A stretch of 64,000 nt of DNA from DIGJ01 sp041739345 (lineage in GTDB: Bacteria; Bacillota; Clostridia; Lachnospirales; Lachnospiraceae), in assembly GCA_041739345.1 (NCBI GenBank), contig JBGSNZ010000015.1, positions 33,249 to 97,248 on the forward strand. Direction: 5' to 3'. Below are positions 52,711 through 61,655 of this stretch, piece after piece. The translations under genes and the position numbers were made by a program. Every line of letters starts with the position of its first letter. Position 1 is the first letter of the stretch. Below the pieces are notes generated by a model. That model was not told where the DNA came from, did not search any database, and saw only the letters and a program-made list of their open reading frames with translations.

Positions 52711-54036
52711 CTATGTACATTTTTTCGATTGCATTATTTCAACCCTCTGCGCAAACATCCCCTCATGATATCCCGTAGTATGAATTACATTTTTGTATTT
52801 TCCCATTAATATTTGAACCTGAAAAAGGCCAACTCCTCGATTTTTCCCCTTTGATGAAGCTCCTATCTGATATATTTTTTTGAGGTCTACATTCTCATTT
52901 TTACAAGAATTTTGTACTACAATTAATACGCTGTTTTCACTCTTTGCAAATCCAAGATACATCTTTTTCGCTTCTGAATTTAAAGCTGCTTCAATTGCAT
53001 TATCTAAAAATATCCCAAGAACTCTGGTTAAATCCAGAATGTCTATTTGCATTTGCTCGATTGATTCATTAATATCTAGCTCAATTTGTATTCCTTTTTG
53101 CATTGCATGAAATAGTTTCGTATAAACTAGTCCCTTAATTTCTTCCACTTTGATATACGACAAAGCTCCCAATGCCGCATCTTTATGATTTAATTTTTCA
53201 CCTGCTGGCAAAATGGATGTTCGAAAATAATTTTTTAATCCCTCCATGTTTTCGGAGTCTATGTATGAACTAAGGCTTGCTATTATATTAAAATAATCAT
53301 GTTTGAACAGCCTAAGCTCCATATATAAGGCCTCTATTTTATTTGTATAATCCTGCAAATTTTCAAATTCCTTTAGCTTCTGCGTCACCTTCTTTTCTTT
53401 TTCATAATTAGAAATAATGATAATAATTACTACAAATGTAACTGCAAAGAAGAGAAAAAATAAAATACCATTTAATCGAATGACTTCCGAAGAATAGCCC
53501 ATTTTTTCACCCGATATAATATTAACAATAAAAACAAGAACACAAATAAAAATATCGAAAAACATACAAATTCTAGCAAAATTTGGTAGTTTCATGTCAT
53601 ACAAAAAGCCTAAATTTCTGACACCTTTTCCTATAAAATAGGTGATTAGATATAGAATGATAAAAAACACAAGCGTAAATCGTAATGGAAACTCCGTTTG
53701 AATCTGCTGCATTGTAATTCCAAAGAACGAAAGTGTAATGGTAAATATATAGTTCAACACGACAGAAAACATATAACCTAATAGCATTCCACATGCATTA
53801 ATAACTTTATTTTGCTTGGTAAAAACCATGATAAAAACGAATATCCCACCCATTGCAAAAGGCGTAATCATTTGCCCTAATATACTTCCAAAAAAATAAA
53901 ACACAATAAATACATAAGAAAAGATAATAAATTTCTCTCTTTTTTTTAAAGGACACAACAAAACATTAGTACAAGAAAATACTGGTATCGCTACACTAAT
54001 TAGATTAAAAAGTAGCTGATATAAAAATAAAAACAT
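52711..54036 (-). CDS. agrC: AgrC-type sensor histidine kinase
   Basis: 441 aa. Six to seven N-terminal membrane helices form the peptide-sensing part. The cytoplasmic part has the phospho-acceptor RLFKHDYFNIIASLSSY, N-box FLDNAIEAAL and G-box SSKGKNRGVGLFQVQILM of GHKL kinases. The ATG at 54036 follows GGAGGATGGC; an upstream TTG would put that site inside the gene. It is 13 bases before agrA and divergent from agrBD. Confidence 0.87.
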   Translation of the reverse strand: MFLFLYQLLFNLISVAIPVFSCTNVLLCPLKKREKFIIFSYVFIVFYFFGSILGQMITPFAMGGIFVFIMVFTKQNKVINACGMLLGYMFSVVLNYIFTITLSFFGITMQQIQTEFPLRFTLVFFIILYLITYFIGKGVRNLGFLYDMKLPNFARICMFFDIFICVLVFIVNIISGEKMGYSSEVIRLNGILFFLFFAVTFVVIIIIISNYEKEKKVTQKLKEFENLQDYTNKIEALYMELRLFKHDYFNIIASLSSYIDSENMEGLKNYFRTSILPAGEKLNHKDAALGALSYIKVEEIKGLVYTKLFHAMQKGIQIELDINESIEQMQIDILDLTRVLGIFLDNAIEAALNSEAKKMYLGFAKSENSVLIVVQNSCKNENVDLKKIYQIGASSKGKNRGVGLFQVQILMGKYKNVIHTTGYHEGMFAQRVEIMQSKKCT

Positions 54037-54056
54037 GCCATCCTCCAAGTAGTCAA

Positions 54057-54101
54057 TACGTTCATGACTGAATTTTCAACGTTCATGACTAAAACGTTCA
54101 C
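54057..54101. promoter_or_regulatory. AgrA/LytTR direct-repeat binding sites
   Basis: TACGTTCAT (54057-54065) and AACGTTCAT (54078-54086), separated by exactly 12 bp, fit the LytTR consensus [TA][AC][CA]GTTN[AG][TG] with its usual spacing. A third, AACGTTCAC (54093-54101), differs at the last base. A -10-like TATTAT (54119-54124) lies downstream toward agrB. Confidence 0.8.
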
Positions 54102-54157
54102 GATGTGGAAAATTATGTTATTATTATGGTAACACGAAGAAAAAGAGGTGTAAAGGA

Positions 54158-54766
54158 ATGTTGGGTAGATTTTCGAAAAAAATTGCTAGTTGGTGTTATG
54201 CTGGAACACAAACTGGAGATGTTGAAATTACTGCGTATGGCATAGAAGTTCTTCTTGAAACCTTCACCAAGCTACTGGCATTACTTTTAATTGCAATTTT
54301 TATGGGATGTTTGCAAGAAATGCTTATTGTTCTTATTGTCTTTTCTTCTTTAAGATTTTTTGCGGGTGGAGTTCATATGCATAGTAATATAGGCTGCTTT
54401 ATGTCCATGTTCTTTATTTTCGGACTAACGATATGTGTAGATAAGCTTGCCTTTTTCTATAAGATTGTACTTCCACGAAGTGTCTTGGCTTTGGTTCTTC
54501 TAGTGTTGGTTGGCTTTGTTTTTCTCTATGCTCCATCCGCAACATTAAACAATCCAATAAAAAACAGCAAAATTGCGAAATGGAAGAAGATTTATTCTGT
54601 TATTTTATCTGGATTACTTAGTTTTGTAATATGGTATATTCCAAACAATACAAAACTTTGCTTTCTTGTACCTTTTATTTGTGAGGTAGTAACGATATTA
54701 CCTATCGTTAATTATAAAACTATACGAGAGGAGGAGAGAGGATGGAAAAGAATAAAGCCACATTAA
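54158..54766 (+). CDS. agrB: AgrB-type peptide-processing membrane protease
   Basis: 202 aa with about five to six membrane helices. The catalytic His is in RFFAGGVHMHS near residue 72 and the Cys in IGCFMSM near 81, as in AgrB. It cuts the AgrD C-terminus and forms the (thio)lactone ring. Its end overlaps agrD by 25 bases in another frame. AGAGGTG precedes the start. Confidence 0.92.
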   Translation: MLGRFSKKIASWCYAGTQTGDVEITAYGIEVLLETFTKLLALLLIAIFMGCLQEMLIVLIVFSSLRFFAGGVHMHSNIGCFMSMFFIFGLTICVDKLAFFYKIVLPRSVLALVLLVLVGFVFLYAPSATLNNPIKNSKIAKWKKIYSVILSGLLSFVIWYIPNNTKLCFLVPFICEVVTILPIVNYKTIREEERGWKRIKPH

Positions 54767-54900
54767 AGTTAGCTAAAGGACTTGAGAAATTAGCTATCTA
54801 TGCTGCCGTTGAGACAGTTGGAAAGAGTTTTCCACTAACAATGCACGAAGTGGAATTAACTGAGGATTTAAGATGTAAAATCGAAAATCTTCAAAAATGA
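54742..54900 (+). CDS. agrD: AgrD-like autoinducing peptide precursor (Cys-less)
   Basis: 52 aa, starting inside the end of agrB behind GAGGAGAGAG. The N-terminal helix KLAKGLEKLAIYAAVETVG is amphipathic as in AgrD. The tail MHEVELTEDL aligns with the S. aureus AgrD segment MDEVEVPKEL, which follows the ring. Between them lies KSFPLT. There is no Cys where the thiolactone Cys should be; the only nucleophile is Ser, so the product may be a lactone such as S-F-P-L-T or S-F-P-L-T-M. The one Cys is far downstream in the tail. Confidence 0.82.
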   Translation: MEKNKATLKLAKGLEKLAIYAAVETVGKSFPLTMHEVELTEDLRCKIENLQK

Positions 54901-55060
54901 TGCTTTTTTAAATTCTTTATGAGGGAAGTATTTAAGTGTAGTATAATGGCAATACCCCAAAAAATTGTCGTTATATTATAATAAAGCACAGGTTGCAACC
55001 TTTGTTGCAGTCCTAAATATTCATTTAGTATTTGTATTTGTTAATTATTGCCCAATAACA

Positions 55061-55100
55061 AGAAAGAGGATGGCCTACAATATAGGTCATCCTCTTTCTT
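55061..55100. terminator. Bidirectional terminator
   Basis: AGAAAGAGGATG and CATCCTCTTTCT, with an inner CCTA/TAGG, between the converging agrBD and xanthine dehydrogenase-type genes. The stretch 54901-55060 holds only a short dyad around GGTTGCAACC. Confidence 0.9.
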
Positions 55101-55139
55101 TACGGTATATATTAATATAAATTGCAATATGAAACCTTT

Positions 55140-57692
55140 TTATTTTTCATATGGTGTATTTACCAATGGAAGACTTGTTCTAAATTCTCCGTCATACTTA
55201 TAATAAGCTCCTTGTACAGCCGGTGCAGTAGGAATTGACGTAATTTCTCCAATACCAATCGCTCCATATGCTACATCGATACCTGGCTTTTCGATAATAA
55301 TACTTTCTACATCAGGTACTTTATTAGCACGGAAGAGGCCAATCGTTCCAAATTTTCCTGTTGGAACGCCTTTTTCCAACGGATATTTTTCCGTTAGTGC
55401 ATATCCTAAGGACATTACAACACCGCCCTCAATTTGGCCTTCAACACTCTTTGGATTAACTGCTTTTCCTACATCATGAGCCGCTACAATTTTTTGTACC
55501 GTACCATCTTCATTGAGAATGCAAACTTGAGTTGCATAACCATAAGCAACATGAGATACAGGGTTTTCTAAATCTGCGCCCATCCTATCAGTCTTTGCTA
55601 AATATTCACCATAAAACTCCGTTTCATTTTGGATAGCCTCAAGTGTGGTTCCTTCTAACGCTTTTTTGAGTTCAATCGCAGCTCGTCTTCCAGCTTCTCC
55701 GGTCACTAATGTTTGTCTGGAACCTGATGTTGTTCCTGAATCTGGTGCAATTTTTGTATCCGATGCATGATAAACTATTTTATCTGCTGTAATACCTGCT
55801 GTTTCACAAATAATTTGCACTAATACGGTTCCTACTCCCTGTCCAATACAAGATGCTCCGGAATGAATATGCAACATACCATCTCGAACAATCAGACGTA
55901 CACGTCCAGTATCTGGAATTCCTACTCCAACTCCTGCGTTCTTTAATGAACAAGCAATACCAACATACTTATTATTATCGTAAACATCTTTTACTGCCTC
56001 AAGCGTTTCTACCAAACCAGTCGAAGCATCTGCAATCTGTGCATTTGGAAGTACCTGTCCTGGGCGAATTGCATTACGATAACGAATTTCCCATGTTGAG
56101 ATTCCAACCATTTCTGCTAACAAATTGATATTCGATTCAGTTGCAAAACAAGTCTGCGTAACACCGAATCCACGAAAGGCCCCAGCTGGTGGATTGTTTG
56201 TATAAACTGCTTTACCATCAATATCTATATTTTGATAATTGTACGGTCCAGCTGCATGTGTACAGGCTCTTTGAAGAACTGGTCCTCCAAGAGATGCATA
56301 TGCACCAGTATCTGATACAATAACCGCTTTCATTGCTGTTAAATAACCATTTTCATCGCAAGCAGTGGTAAATTCCATTACCATTGGATGGCGTTTTGGA
56401 TGAACAATCATACTTTCTGCTCTGGTTAACTTAACCTTAACAATACGTTTCGTAATATAGGCCATTAATGCAGCTAAGTGCTGTACGGAAACATCTTCCT
56501 TACCACCAAAACCGCCACCAACTAATTTATTTTCTACAATTACTTTTTCTACGGGTAAACCAAGTAAAATTGCGGTTTCATGACGTGTATCATAAGTTCC
56601 TTGATCGGTAGAGTAGATATAAACGCCATCTTCAAACGGCATTGCAACCGCACATTCTGGCTCTAAAAATGCATGCTCTGTAAAAGGTGTTTGATATGTT
56701 TTCGTTACCTTATATTTTGATTTTGCAATAACATCTTCTGCATTTCCTTTAATAAGCCGTTCATGAGCCAATAGGTTTCCTTCTTTATGAACCAAAGGAG
56801 CACCTTCTTTTAATGCTTCAAACGGATCTGTTACTGGCTCTAACTCTTCGTACTCAACTTCAATTAATTTCTTTGCTTCTTCTAGAATTTCTGGCGTCTG
56901 GGCTGCTACAAGGCAAATATTATCTCCTAAGTAATGCGTTGTACTACCAACTTCAATCATGGTATCCCAGTCCTGCTTTAAGTGTCCTACTTTATTTTTT
57001 CCAGGAATGTCATCTGTTGTAAATACTCCAATTACACCTGATAATGCTTTTGCTTTTTCTGTATGGATTGCTTTTACAATGGCTCTTGGATACTTAGAAC
57101 GAACACTGCTTCCGTAAATCATTCCTTCCATTTCGATGTCATCCACATATTCGCCAGTTCCTATGACTTTTGCCTCAACGTCAATACGATGTATATGCGA
57201 TCCAACTTTCACATCACATGCTTCGCCTAAAACTGAACTATCTTCACGAAGCATCTTCGCTGCTAACATAATACCATCAATAATTTTCTTATATCCCGTA
57301 CATCTGCAAATATTATTACGAATTGCAAATGCTACTTCTGGTCTGGATGGATTTGGATTTGTATCAATTAAACTTTTACCACACATCACCATTCCGGGAA
57401 TGCAAAAACCACATTGAACAGCTCCAACTTCTCCAAAAGCAAATACAAATACGTCTTTTTCTCGTTTTTCTAGTCCTTCTACGGTTAAAATCTCTTTACC
57501 TTCAAATTTAGATGCCATTTGAACGCAAGACTTCATTGGCTTTCCATCTACTAAAATGGTACAAGTACCACAAGCGCCTTCACTACAACCATCTTTGACG
57601 GATTTGAGCTTTAGGTCATCTCTTAATAAGCGCATTAATTTTTTGTCTTGCTCGACTTCGATTAAAGCACCATTTACTTTAAGTGTAAACAT
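55140..57692 (-). CDS. Selenium-dependent xanthine dehydrogenase-type molybdenum hydroxylase
   Basis: 850-aa fusion of the iron-sulfur and molybdenum subunits. Residues 1-75: plant-type [2Fe-2S] domain (GCSEGACGTC). Residues 76-155: second [2Fe-2S] domain (CGFCIPGMVM, NICRCTGYKKI). From about 175: molybdopterin domain with VGGGFGGKEDV, PAGAFRGFGVTQ and the catalytic Glu in AIGIGEITSIPTAPA near the end. No FAD domain or FAD gene is in the window. Neighbouring mocA, yedF, yqeB, yqeC and selD place it in the Se-dependent hydroxylase group, where a labile selenide is a Mo ligand; no in-frame UGA is needed. The ATG at 57692 follows GGAGATG. Confidence 0.87.
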   Translation of the reverse strand: MFTLKVNGALIEVEQDKKLMRLLRDDLKLKSVKDGCSEGACGTCTILVDGKPMKSCVQMASKFEGKEILTVEGLEKREKDVFVFAFGEVGAVQCGFCIPGMVMCGKSLIDTNPNPSRPEVAFAIRNNICRCTGYKKIIDGIMLAAKMLREDSSVLGEACDVKVGSHIHRIDVEAKVIGTGEYVDDIEMEGMIYGSSVRSKYPRAIVKAIHTEKAKALSGVIGVFTTDDIPGKNKVGHLKQDWDTMIEVGSTTHYLGDNICLVAAQTPEILEEAKKLIEVEYEELEPVTDPFEALKEGAPLVHKEGNLLAHERLIKGNAEDVIAKSKYKVTKTYQTPFTEHAFLEPECAVAMPFEDGVYIYSTDQGTYDTRHETAILLGLPVEKVIVENKLVGGGFGGKEDVSVQHLAALMAYITKRIVKVKLTRAESMIVHPKRHPMVMEFTTACDENGYLTAMKAVIVSDTGAYASLGGPVLQRACTHAAGPYNYQNIDIDGKAVYTNNPPAGAFRGFGVTQTCFATESNINLLAEMVGISTWEIRYRNAIRPGQVLPNAQIADASTGLVETLEAVKDVYDNNKYVGIACSLKNAGVGVGIPDTGRVRLIVRDGMLHIHSGASCIGQGVGTVLVQIICETAGITADKIVYHASDTKIAPDSGTTSGSRQTLVTGEAGRRAAIELKKALEGTTLEAIQNETEFYGEYLAKTDRMGADLENPVSHVAYGYATQVCILNEDGTVQKIVAAHDVGKAVNPKSVEGQIEGGVVMSLGYALTEKYPLEKGVPTGKFGTIGLFRANKVPDVESIIIEKPGIDVAYGAIGIGEITSIPTAPAVQGAYYKYDGEFRTSLPLVNTPYEK

Positions 57693-57785
57693 AGTAACAT
57701 CTCCTTTTTGCATAATCCAAATAATTACACCAAATAATCGACTCTTATAATGACAGATTAACATAGAAACATAAAAACTTCAACA

Positions 57786-57832
57786 AGAATTAACAAAATT
57801 ATTTATGAGCAAAAAATATTTTTGTTAATTCT
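57786..57832 (-). terminator. Hairpin between mocA-like gene and the hydroxylase gene
   Basis: AGAATTAACAAAA pairs with TTTTGTTAATTCT, overlapping the mocA-like stop. It may be an attenuator or partial terminator inside the operon. Confidence 0.6.
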
Positions 57833-58403
57833 GCCTTGTATCTATATCAATGAGCTCTTCCGGATTATCAACCTGCAATAAGAACACGTCTTCCATATTA
57901 TTTTTTATAATACTTTTGCCTCCTACATCTCCGGTCAAGCTATCAAGTGCATTAAAATATTTTCTCCCAAAAATACAAGGATTACCCAGTTTTTCACCAT
58001 AATATGCACATACAATTGATTTGTCCTGCGTTTGATAAGCTTTTATTACCGCCTCTATTGTATCTTTCTTAATATAAGGTTGATCGCATACACTAAAAAG
58101 AATTGCATCTAAAGAAGGCTCTATTTCTAGTGCCTCCTTTAAACCTAAGCGGATGGATCGTGATATACCTTCCTCTGGCCGGTCATTTATTTTTACTTGA
58201 AATCCATCCTTTAACATCGTCTTGGCAATTTCATCATACTGCGTTACCATAATTTTAGGTTCCAACGGTAGTGTTTTAACCTTATCTACAATGTGTAGAT
58301 ACATTTGTTTTCCTAAAACGGTATCTAGCAGTTTAATTCCTTTATAGCGAACACTGTTTCCAGCCGCTAATAAGATTAAAGCAATCTTATTATCCATTTT
58401 CAT
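57825..58403 (-). CDS. MocA/YgfJ-like nucleotidyltransferase for molybdenum cofactor
   Basis: 192 aa. The nucleotidyltransferase loop LLAAGNSVRYKGIKLL near residue 11 and DAILFSVCDQPYIKKDTIE near 103 fit the MocA/YgfJ group, which cytidylylates the molybdenum cofactor for hydroxylases. It lies directly upstream of the hydroxylase and after yedF. The arginine loop reads VRYKG rather than the common SRMG. Weak ribosome site GAGTGG. Confidence 0.85.
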   Translation of the reverse strand: MKMDNKIALILLAAGNSVRYKGIKLLDTVLGKQMYLHIVDKVKTLPLEPKIMVTQYDEIAKTMLKDGFQVKINDRPEEGISRSIRLGLKEALEIEPSLDAILFSVCDQPYIKKDTIEAVIKAYQTQDKSIVCAYYGEKLGNPCIFGRKYFNALDSLTGDVGGKSIIKNNMEDVFLLQVDNPEELIDIDTRQN

Positions 58404-58433
58404 TTATCCACTCTAAATTCTGCTTATTCTTAA

Positions 58434-59036
58434 TTAAAACGAAATTACTCTTCCGCAAGCCTGCATTTTTCCTGCGATATCAAACATATTACTTACGTTA
58501 CCAATTTTTAATTGTTCCGCAATACCAAAATAGTTAAGGCAGGTGCCACAAACCATAATTTCTATGCCTTTTTCGCTTAGTGTTTTCAAATGTTCTACTG
58601 TTTGTTCGTCCTCAACCGCTAATTTTACACCACCATTCATCAATAAAATATGGGTTGGCAATTCAGTTGATTCGGTTAATGTATATAAAAACATGCGCAT
58701 TAAATTCTGTCCTAGTTCTTCACTTCCCTCACCAATATAGTTCTTTCCTAGGAACACAACAAAATCAGAAGCTACCTTTTTCTCTTTTTCCTGCAAATCA
58801 TTTAAAATTGCCTCACATTCTTCACAGGTCTTTGATAATGCTACTTTGAAAGCATCACCCTCTTCTTTCACCTCAACAGAAAATCCAGTGTTTTGGGCTA
58901 ATTTCTTTAGATTTTCCACTGCAATTTTATTATCTACAATTGTAATGATAGACTCCTCGCCATTATCCATTTCCTTTTTTGTCATAACGACTGGCATAGG
59001 ACAAGCCTTTCCTACTGCATCCACTAATTTACTCAT
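58434..59036 (-). CDS. yedF: Selenium metabolism protein YedF
   Basis: 200 aa in two domains. The N-terminal TusA/SirA-like part (VDAVGKACPMPVVMTKKE, Cys near residue 11) and the C-terminal DsrE-like part with IMVCGTCLNYFGIAEQL near residue 165 are the YedF pattern. It probably hands selenium between proteins in this pathway. The ATG at 59036 follows GAGGAT. Confidence 0.87.
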   Translation of the reverse strand: MSKLVDAVGKACPMPVVMTKKEMDNGEESIITIVDNKIAVENLKKLAQNTGFSVEVKEEGDAFKVALSKTCEECEAILNDLQEKEKKVASDFVVFLGKNYIGEGSEELGQNLMRMFLYTLTESTELPTHILLMNGGVKLAVEDEQTVEHLKTLSEKGIEIMVCGTCLNYFGIAEQLKIGNVSNMFDIAGKMQACGRVISF

Positions 59037-59050
59037 TTTTATCCTCATTT

Positions 59051-59105
59051 CTGCGCTGCACTTTGCGCATATCAAGTTTGTGCGCACAGCGCAGACACAA
59101 ACTTG
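59051..59105. repeat. Nested GC-rich inverted repeats before yedF
   Basis: CAAGTTTGTG (59073-59082) pairs perfectly with CACAAACTTG (59096-59105), and CTGCGCTG pairs with CAGCGCAG across the same area. The GC content is unlike the surroundings. It could be an mRNA structure between yqeB and yedF. Confidence 0.65.
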
Positions 59106-59166
59106 CTGAGTGAAAATGTTTTTTCTTTCACATTTCCCCCCATACTCCGCTTTCGCGGCACTCTTT

Positions 59167-59961
59167 TTACTTTTTTAATTTATGTTCATAACAACACACC
59201 GCCTCTAATACAGCACCACCAATCGCTCTCGCTTTATCGGAAACCGTATAACAATGTTTGCTTTCACATCTTGCATCAATATCCCCGGATTTCATCCCCT
59301 TTACCACATGAACTCCTGGCTGTAACATTCCTCGAACAATTCCCGTCATCAGTGCATATATTGGTTCACCACCAGAGAACGCAACAACTTGATCTTTTTT
59401 TACAAGCTCTCCAATCTCTGCAATTGGCTCAAAAATGCCATCGGCGCGAGCTCGAATAATTCGTTCTGTTGTAAAGCCTCCAATGTCTCCTGGTATTCCA
59501 GTATTTGGTATTGCCTGGCCTTCCCAAAGTACACTTCCTAAATAATGGCCTCTCTTTGTTTCAATCACTGCATGGCAATCCTTCGTTGCTTCAAATCCCG
59601 GACCAACTCCTATCACAAGTGGTGCTTCAGTAATTTTGGTTCCTATATTTACCTTTGCAATAATTGCATCTATTAAAACCTCAGGCTGGTATGTTTCACG
59701 TATCGTTGCTTTTTCATCCACAATAACTGGAACAATTCCATCTTTTTGAAGCGCCTTGATTTCACTTGCATCCTTAATCAAAACAGCCTTAACATCCTCT
59801 ACAACCGCTTCGTTTTCATAGACAGCTCTTGAAAAAGCAACCGATCTTCGGACAGTTGTTGGAATATTGGTTTCTGTCATTAATACATCATATCCTGCTC
59901 GGACCAGTCGTATGGCAATTCCAGTTGCTAGATCCCCAGCTCCTTTAATCAATATCTTCAT
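59167..59961 (-). CDS. yqeB: YqeB family selenium-dependent hydroxylase maturation protein
   Basis: 264 aa of the EF2563/YqeB family. Begins KILIKGAGDLATGIAIRLV, a Rossmann-like glycine loop; PLVIGVGPGFEATKDCHAVI near 115, TGIPGDIGGFTTERIIRA near 160 and a biotinyl-like segment (ELVKKDQVVAFSG) near 190 are typical. Known only as a marker of Se-dependent molybdenum hydroxylase clusters; its reaction is not established. Its start lies within the end of yqeC (17-base overlap). Confidence 0.88.
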   Translation of the reverse strand: MKILIKGAGDLATGIAIRLVRAGYDVLMTETNIPTTVRRSVAFSRAVYENEAVVEDVKAVLIKDASEIKALQKDGIVPVIVDEKATIRETYQPEVLIDAIIAKVNIGTKITEAPLVIGVGPGFEATKDCHAVIETKRGHYLGSVLWEGQAIPNTGIPGDIGGFTTERIIRARADGIFEPIAEIGELVKKDQVVAFSGGEPIYALMTGIVRGMLQPGVHVVKGMKSGDIDARCESKHCYTVSDKARAIGGAVLEAVCCYEHKLKK

Positions 59962-60727
59962 TGTATCCTCCTAGTTGGTACGAAGTAATATATACTGTCT
60001 CGTTTGTTTCTTTCCTAAGCTTATTTCGTATACTTAATGCATGCTCCGTTAATTCATGGTTGTCCGCTTTGTTTAAAATAATCTTAAAATTCATATGCGA
60101 AGCAACATATTTTTTTAACCCCTGCTTGCTTTTTATAATTTTAACAAAATCAGCTTCTTCCAATGTATCCTCTAGCGATTTTCCTAGAAATTCAGCAACT
60201 CTTTCACTGCGAAAAGAAATTTCTCCTATTCTTTTGTGAAGTGCATCCATTCCAAGCACTCCAAACACATTGGTTGTCCCAGGAAACAAGACTGGCTCAT
60301 TCTCTCCTGGCATTTTAAATGGAAGCCGTTTCGAGCCATCTGCTTCCACCAAAATGGGATACGCTAAATTCGATAAACTTTTTTTCAGTTCTTCACTTAC
60401 ACTTGAAATTTTTCCGTTTTCACAAGGTGTACCAATCCATAATATTTGATGTGTACGTAATTCATTCTGAATATAGTTCAAATCCTGACAGTTTGTAAAT
60501 GCCCATCTGTCATCTGGATAAAACATATGTGTCGTTGTTGTTACGATTGCTTGCTTCCCCTTGAATCGATAATCATTTGCAAGTGATTCTAGAATAGTTG
60601 TTTTTCCACCCGCTCCAACAATAGAAATTCTTGGAGCTTGTATATCCGCCATATCAAAGGCATCCAATGGTTGTTTTTCACACCATACATTTTCTAATGG
60701 TTTGATAACTTTCATATGTTCACCCAT
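59945..60727 (-). CDS. yqeC: YqeC selenium-dependent hydroxylase accessory protein
   Basis: 260 aa with an N-terminal P-loop, ISIVGAGGKTTILESL near residues 34-49, and a later LVEADGSKRLPFK near 145 that resembles a metal/nucleotide site. The family is tied to Se-dependent hydroxylases with unknown chemistry. Starts at 60727 or four codons later; both have plausible ribosome sites. It begins five bases after the LysR gene and overlaps yqeB. Confidence 0.85.
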   Translation of the reverse strand: MGEHMKVIKPLENVWCEKQPLDAFDMADIQAPRISIVGAGGKTTILESLANDYRFKGKQAIVTTTTHMFYPDDRWAFTNCQDLNYIQNELRTHQILWIGTPCENGKISSVSEELKKSLSNLAYPILVEADGSKRLPFKMPGENEPVLFPGTTNVFGVLGMDALHKRIGEISFRSERVAEFLGKSLEDTLEEADFVKIIKSKQGLKKYVASHMNFKIILNKADNHELTEHALSIRNKLRKETNETVYITSYQLGGYNEDID

Positions 60728-60731
60728 ACCT

Positions 60732-61637
60732 CTACTTTTTATCTTTATAAAAGTTCGTACAAAATTCCACGAATCCTCTTTCCGTTCGACTTAGTTTTTT
60801 ACGCTTGTCGAACACAATGTAAAGTTTTCTCGTAATTATGTCATCATTCGGTTCATAAATGATTATTTTTCCTTCTTTTTCATAATCCATCGCCGATTTT
60901 CTTGAAATAATTGATATTCCCATACCATTGCTAACAGAACGCTTAATAATTTCTTGGTCATTCATATGTCCAACTACATTCAATTTTCTACTATCAATAT
61001 CTCGAGCATTCAAGAACTTATCTGAAGCTTTTTTCGTTCCAGATCCATTTTCTCTTAAAATAATTGGCTCTTTCATAAGCTCTTCCAAGGTACACTGTTG
61101 TTCTTTCATTTTTTGATACTTCTGTGTATTTGGTGTAATGATAACCAGACAGTCTTCATAAAACGGAATGTAAAAAAGCCTAGCATCTTCTTTCTTCATT
61201 CCCACAAATCCAATATCAATTTTATGCTTTAAGAGCTCTTCAATGACATATTCACTGTCTCCTTGATTGACTGAAAACATGGTATTTGCATTTAGTTTTT
61301 GAAATTCCGGTATCACCTCGGGGAAAATATGTTGTGAAGGAATTGTTGAACCTGCAACTTGAATACGCTCTCCAATCGGTCTCTCTTGGTAAAATTCGTG
61401 CAAAATATCTTCCCGAGTTTCAAGTATAGTCTTTGCATATTCATATAATCGCTCTCCTGCCTTTGTTATTTTGACTGTTTTCGTCGTACGGTCTAATAAC
61501 TTAGCGTTCAATTCTTTCTCTAAGGAGACAATATGGACACTAATGGTAGGTTGGGTCAAATAAAGTGCCTGTGCTGCCTTCGAAAAACTCTCTAGTTCGA
61601 CAACCTTAACAAATCCTTCGAGCTGTTTAAAATCCAC
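60732..61637 (-). CDS. LysR-family regulator of the selenium genes
   Basis: 301 aa. N-terminal winged helix MDFKQLEGFVKVVELESFSK with ALYLTQPTISVHIVSLEKEL, then a LysR effector domain (IQVAGSTIPSQHIFPEVIPE, VGHMNDQEIIKRSV, GISIISRKSA). The GTG start at 61637 lies ten bases after GGAAG. It heads the minus-strand operon lysR-yqeC-yqeB-yedF-mocA-hydroxylase and is divergent from selD, so it probably governs both. The effector is unknown. Confidence 0.87.
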   Translation of the reverse strand: MDFKQLEGFVKVVELESFSKAAQALYLTQPTISVHIVSLEKELNAKLLDRTTKTVKITKAGERLYEYAKTILETREDILHEFYQERPIGERIQVAGSTIPSQHIFPEVIPEFQKLNANTMFSVNQGDSEYVIEELLKHKIDIGFVGMKKEDARLFYIPFYEDCLVIITPNTQKYQKMKEQQCTLEELMKEPIILRENGSGTKKASDKFLNARDIDSRKLNVVGHMNDQEIIKRSVSNGMGISIISRKSAMDYEKEGKIIIYEPNDDIITRKLYIVFDKRKKLSRTERGFVEFCTNFYKDKK

Positions 61638-61655
61638 TTCCCTATCACTTCCTTT

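Noticed and set aside
54901..55060. Small RNA or second agrD between agrD and the terminator
   Set aside because: A TATAAT-like box is present at about 54942 but no good -35, ribosome site or peptide pattern.
55140..57692. In-frame UGA (selenocysteine) in the hydroxylase or SelD
   Set aside because: Both genes read through without internal stops; the SelD motif has an ordinary Cys codon and the hydroxylase uses a labile selenium cofactor in this family.
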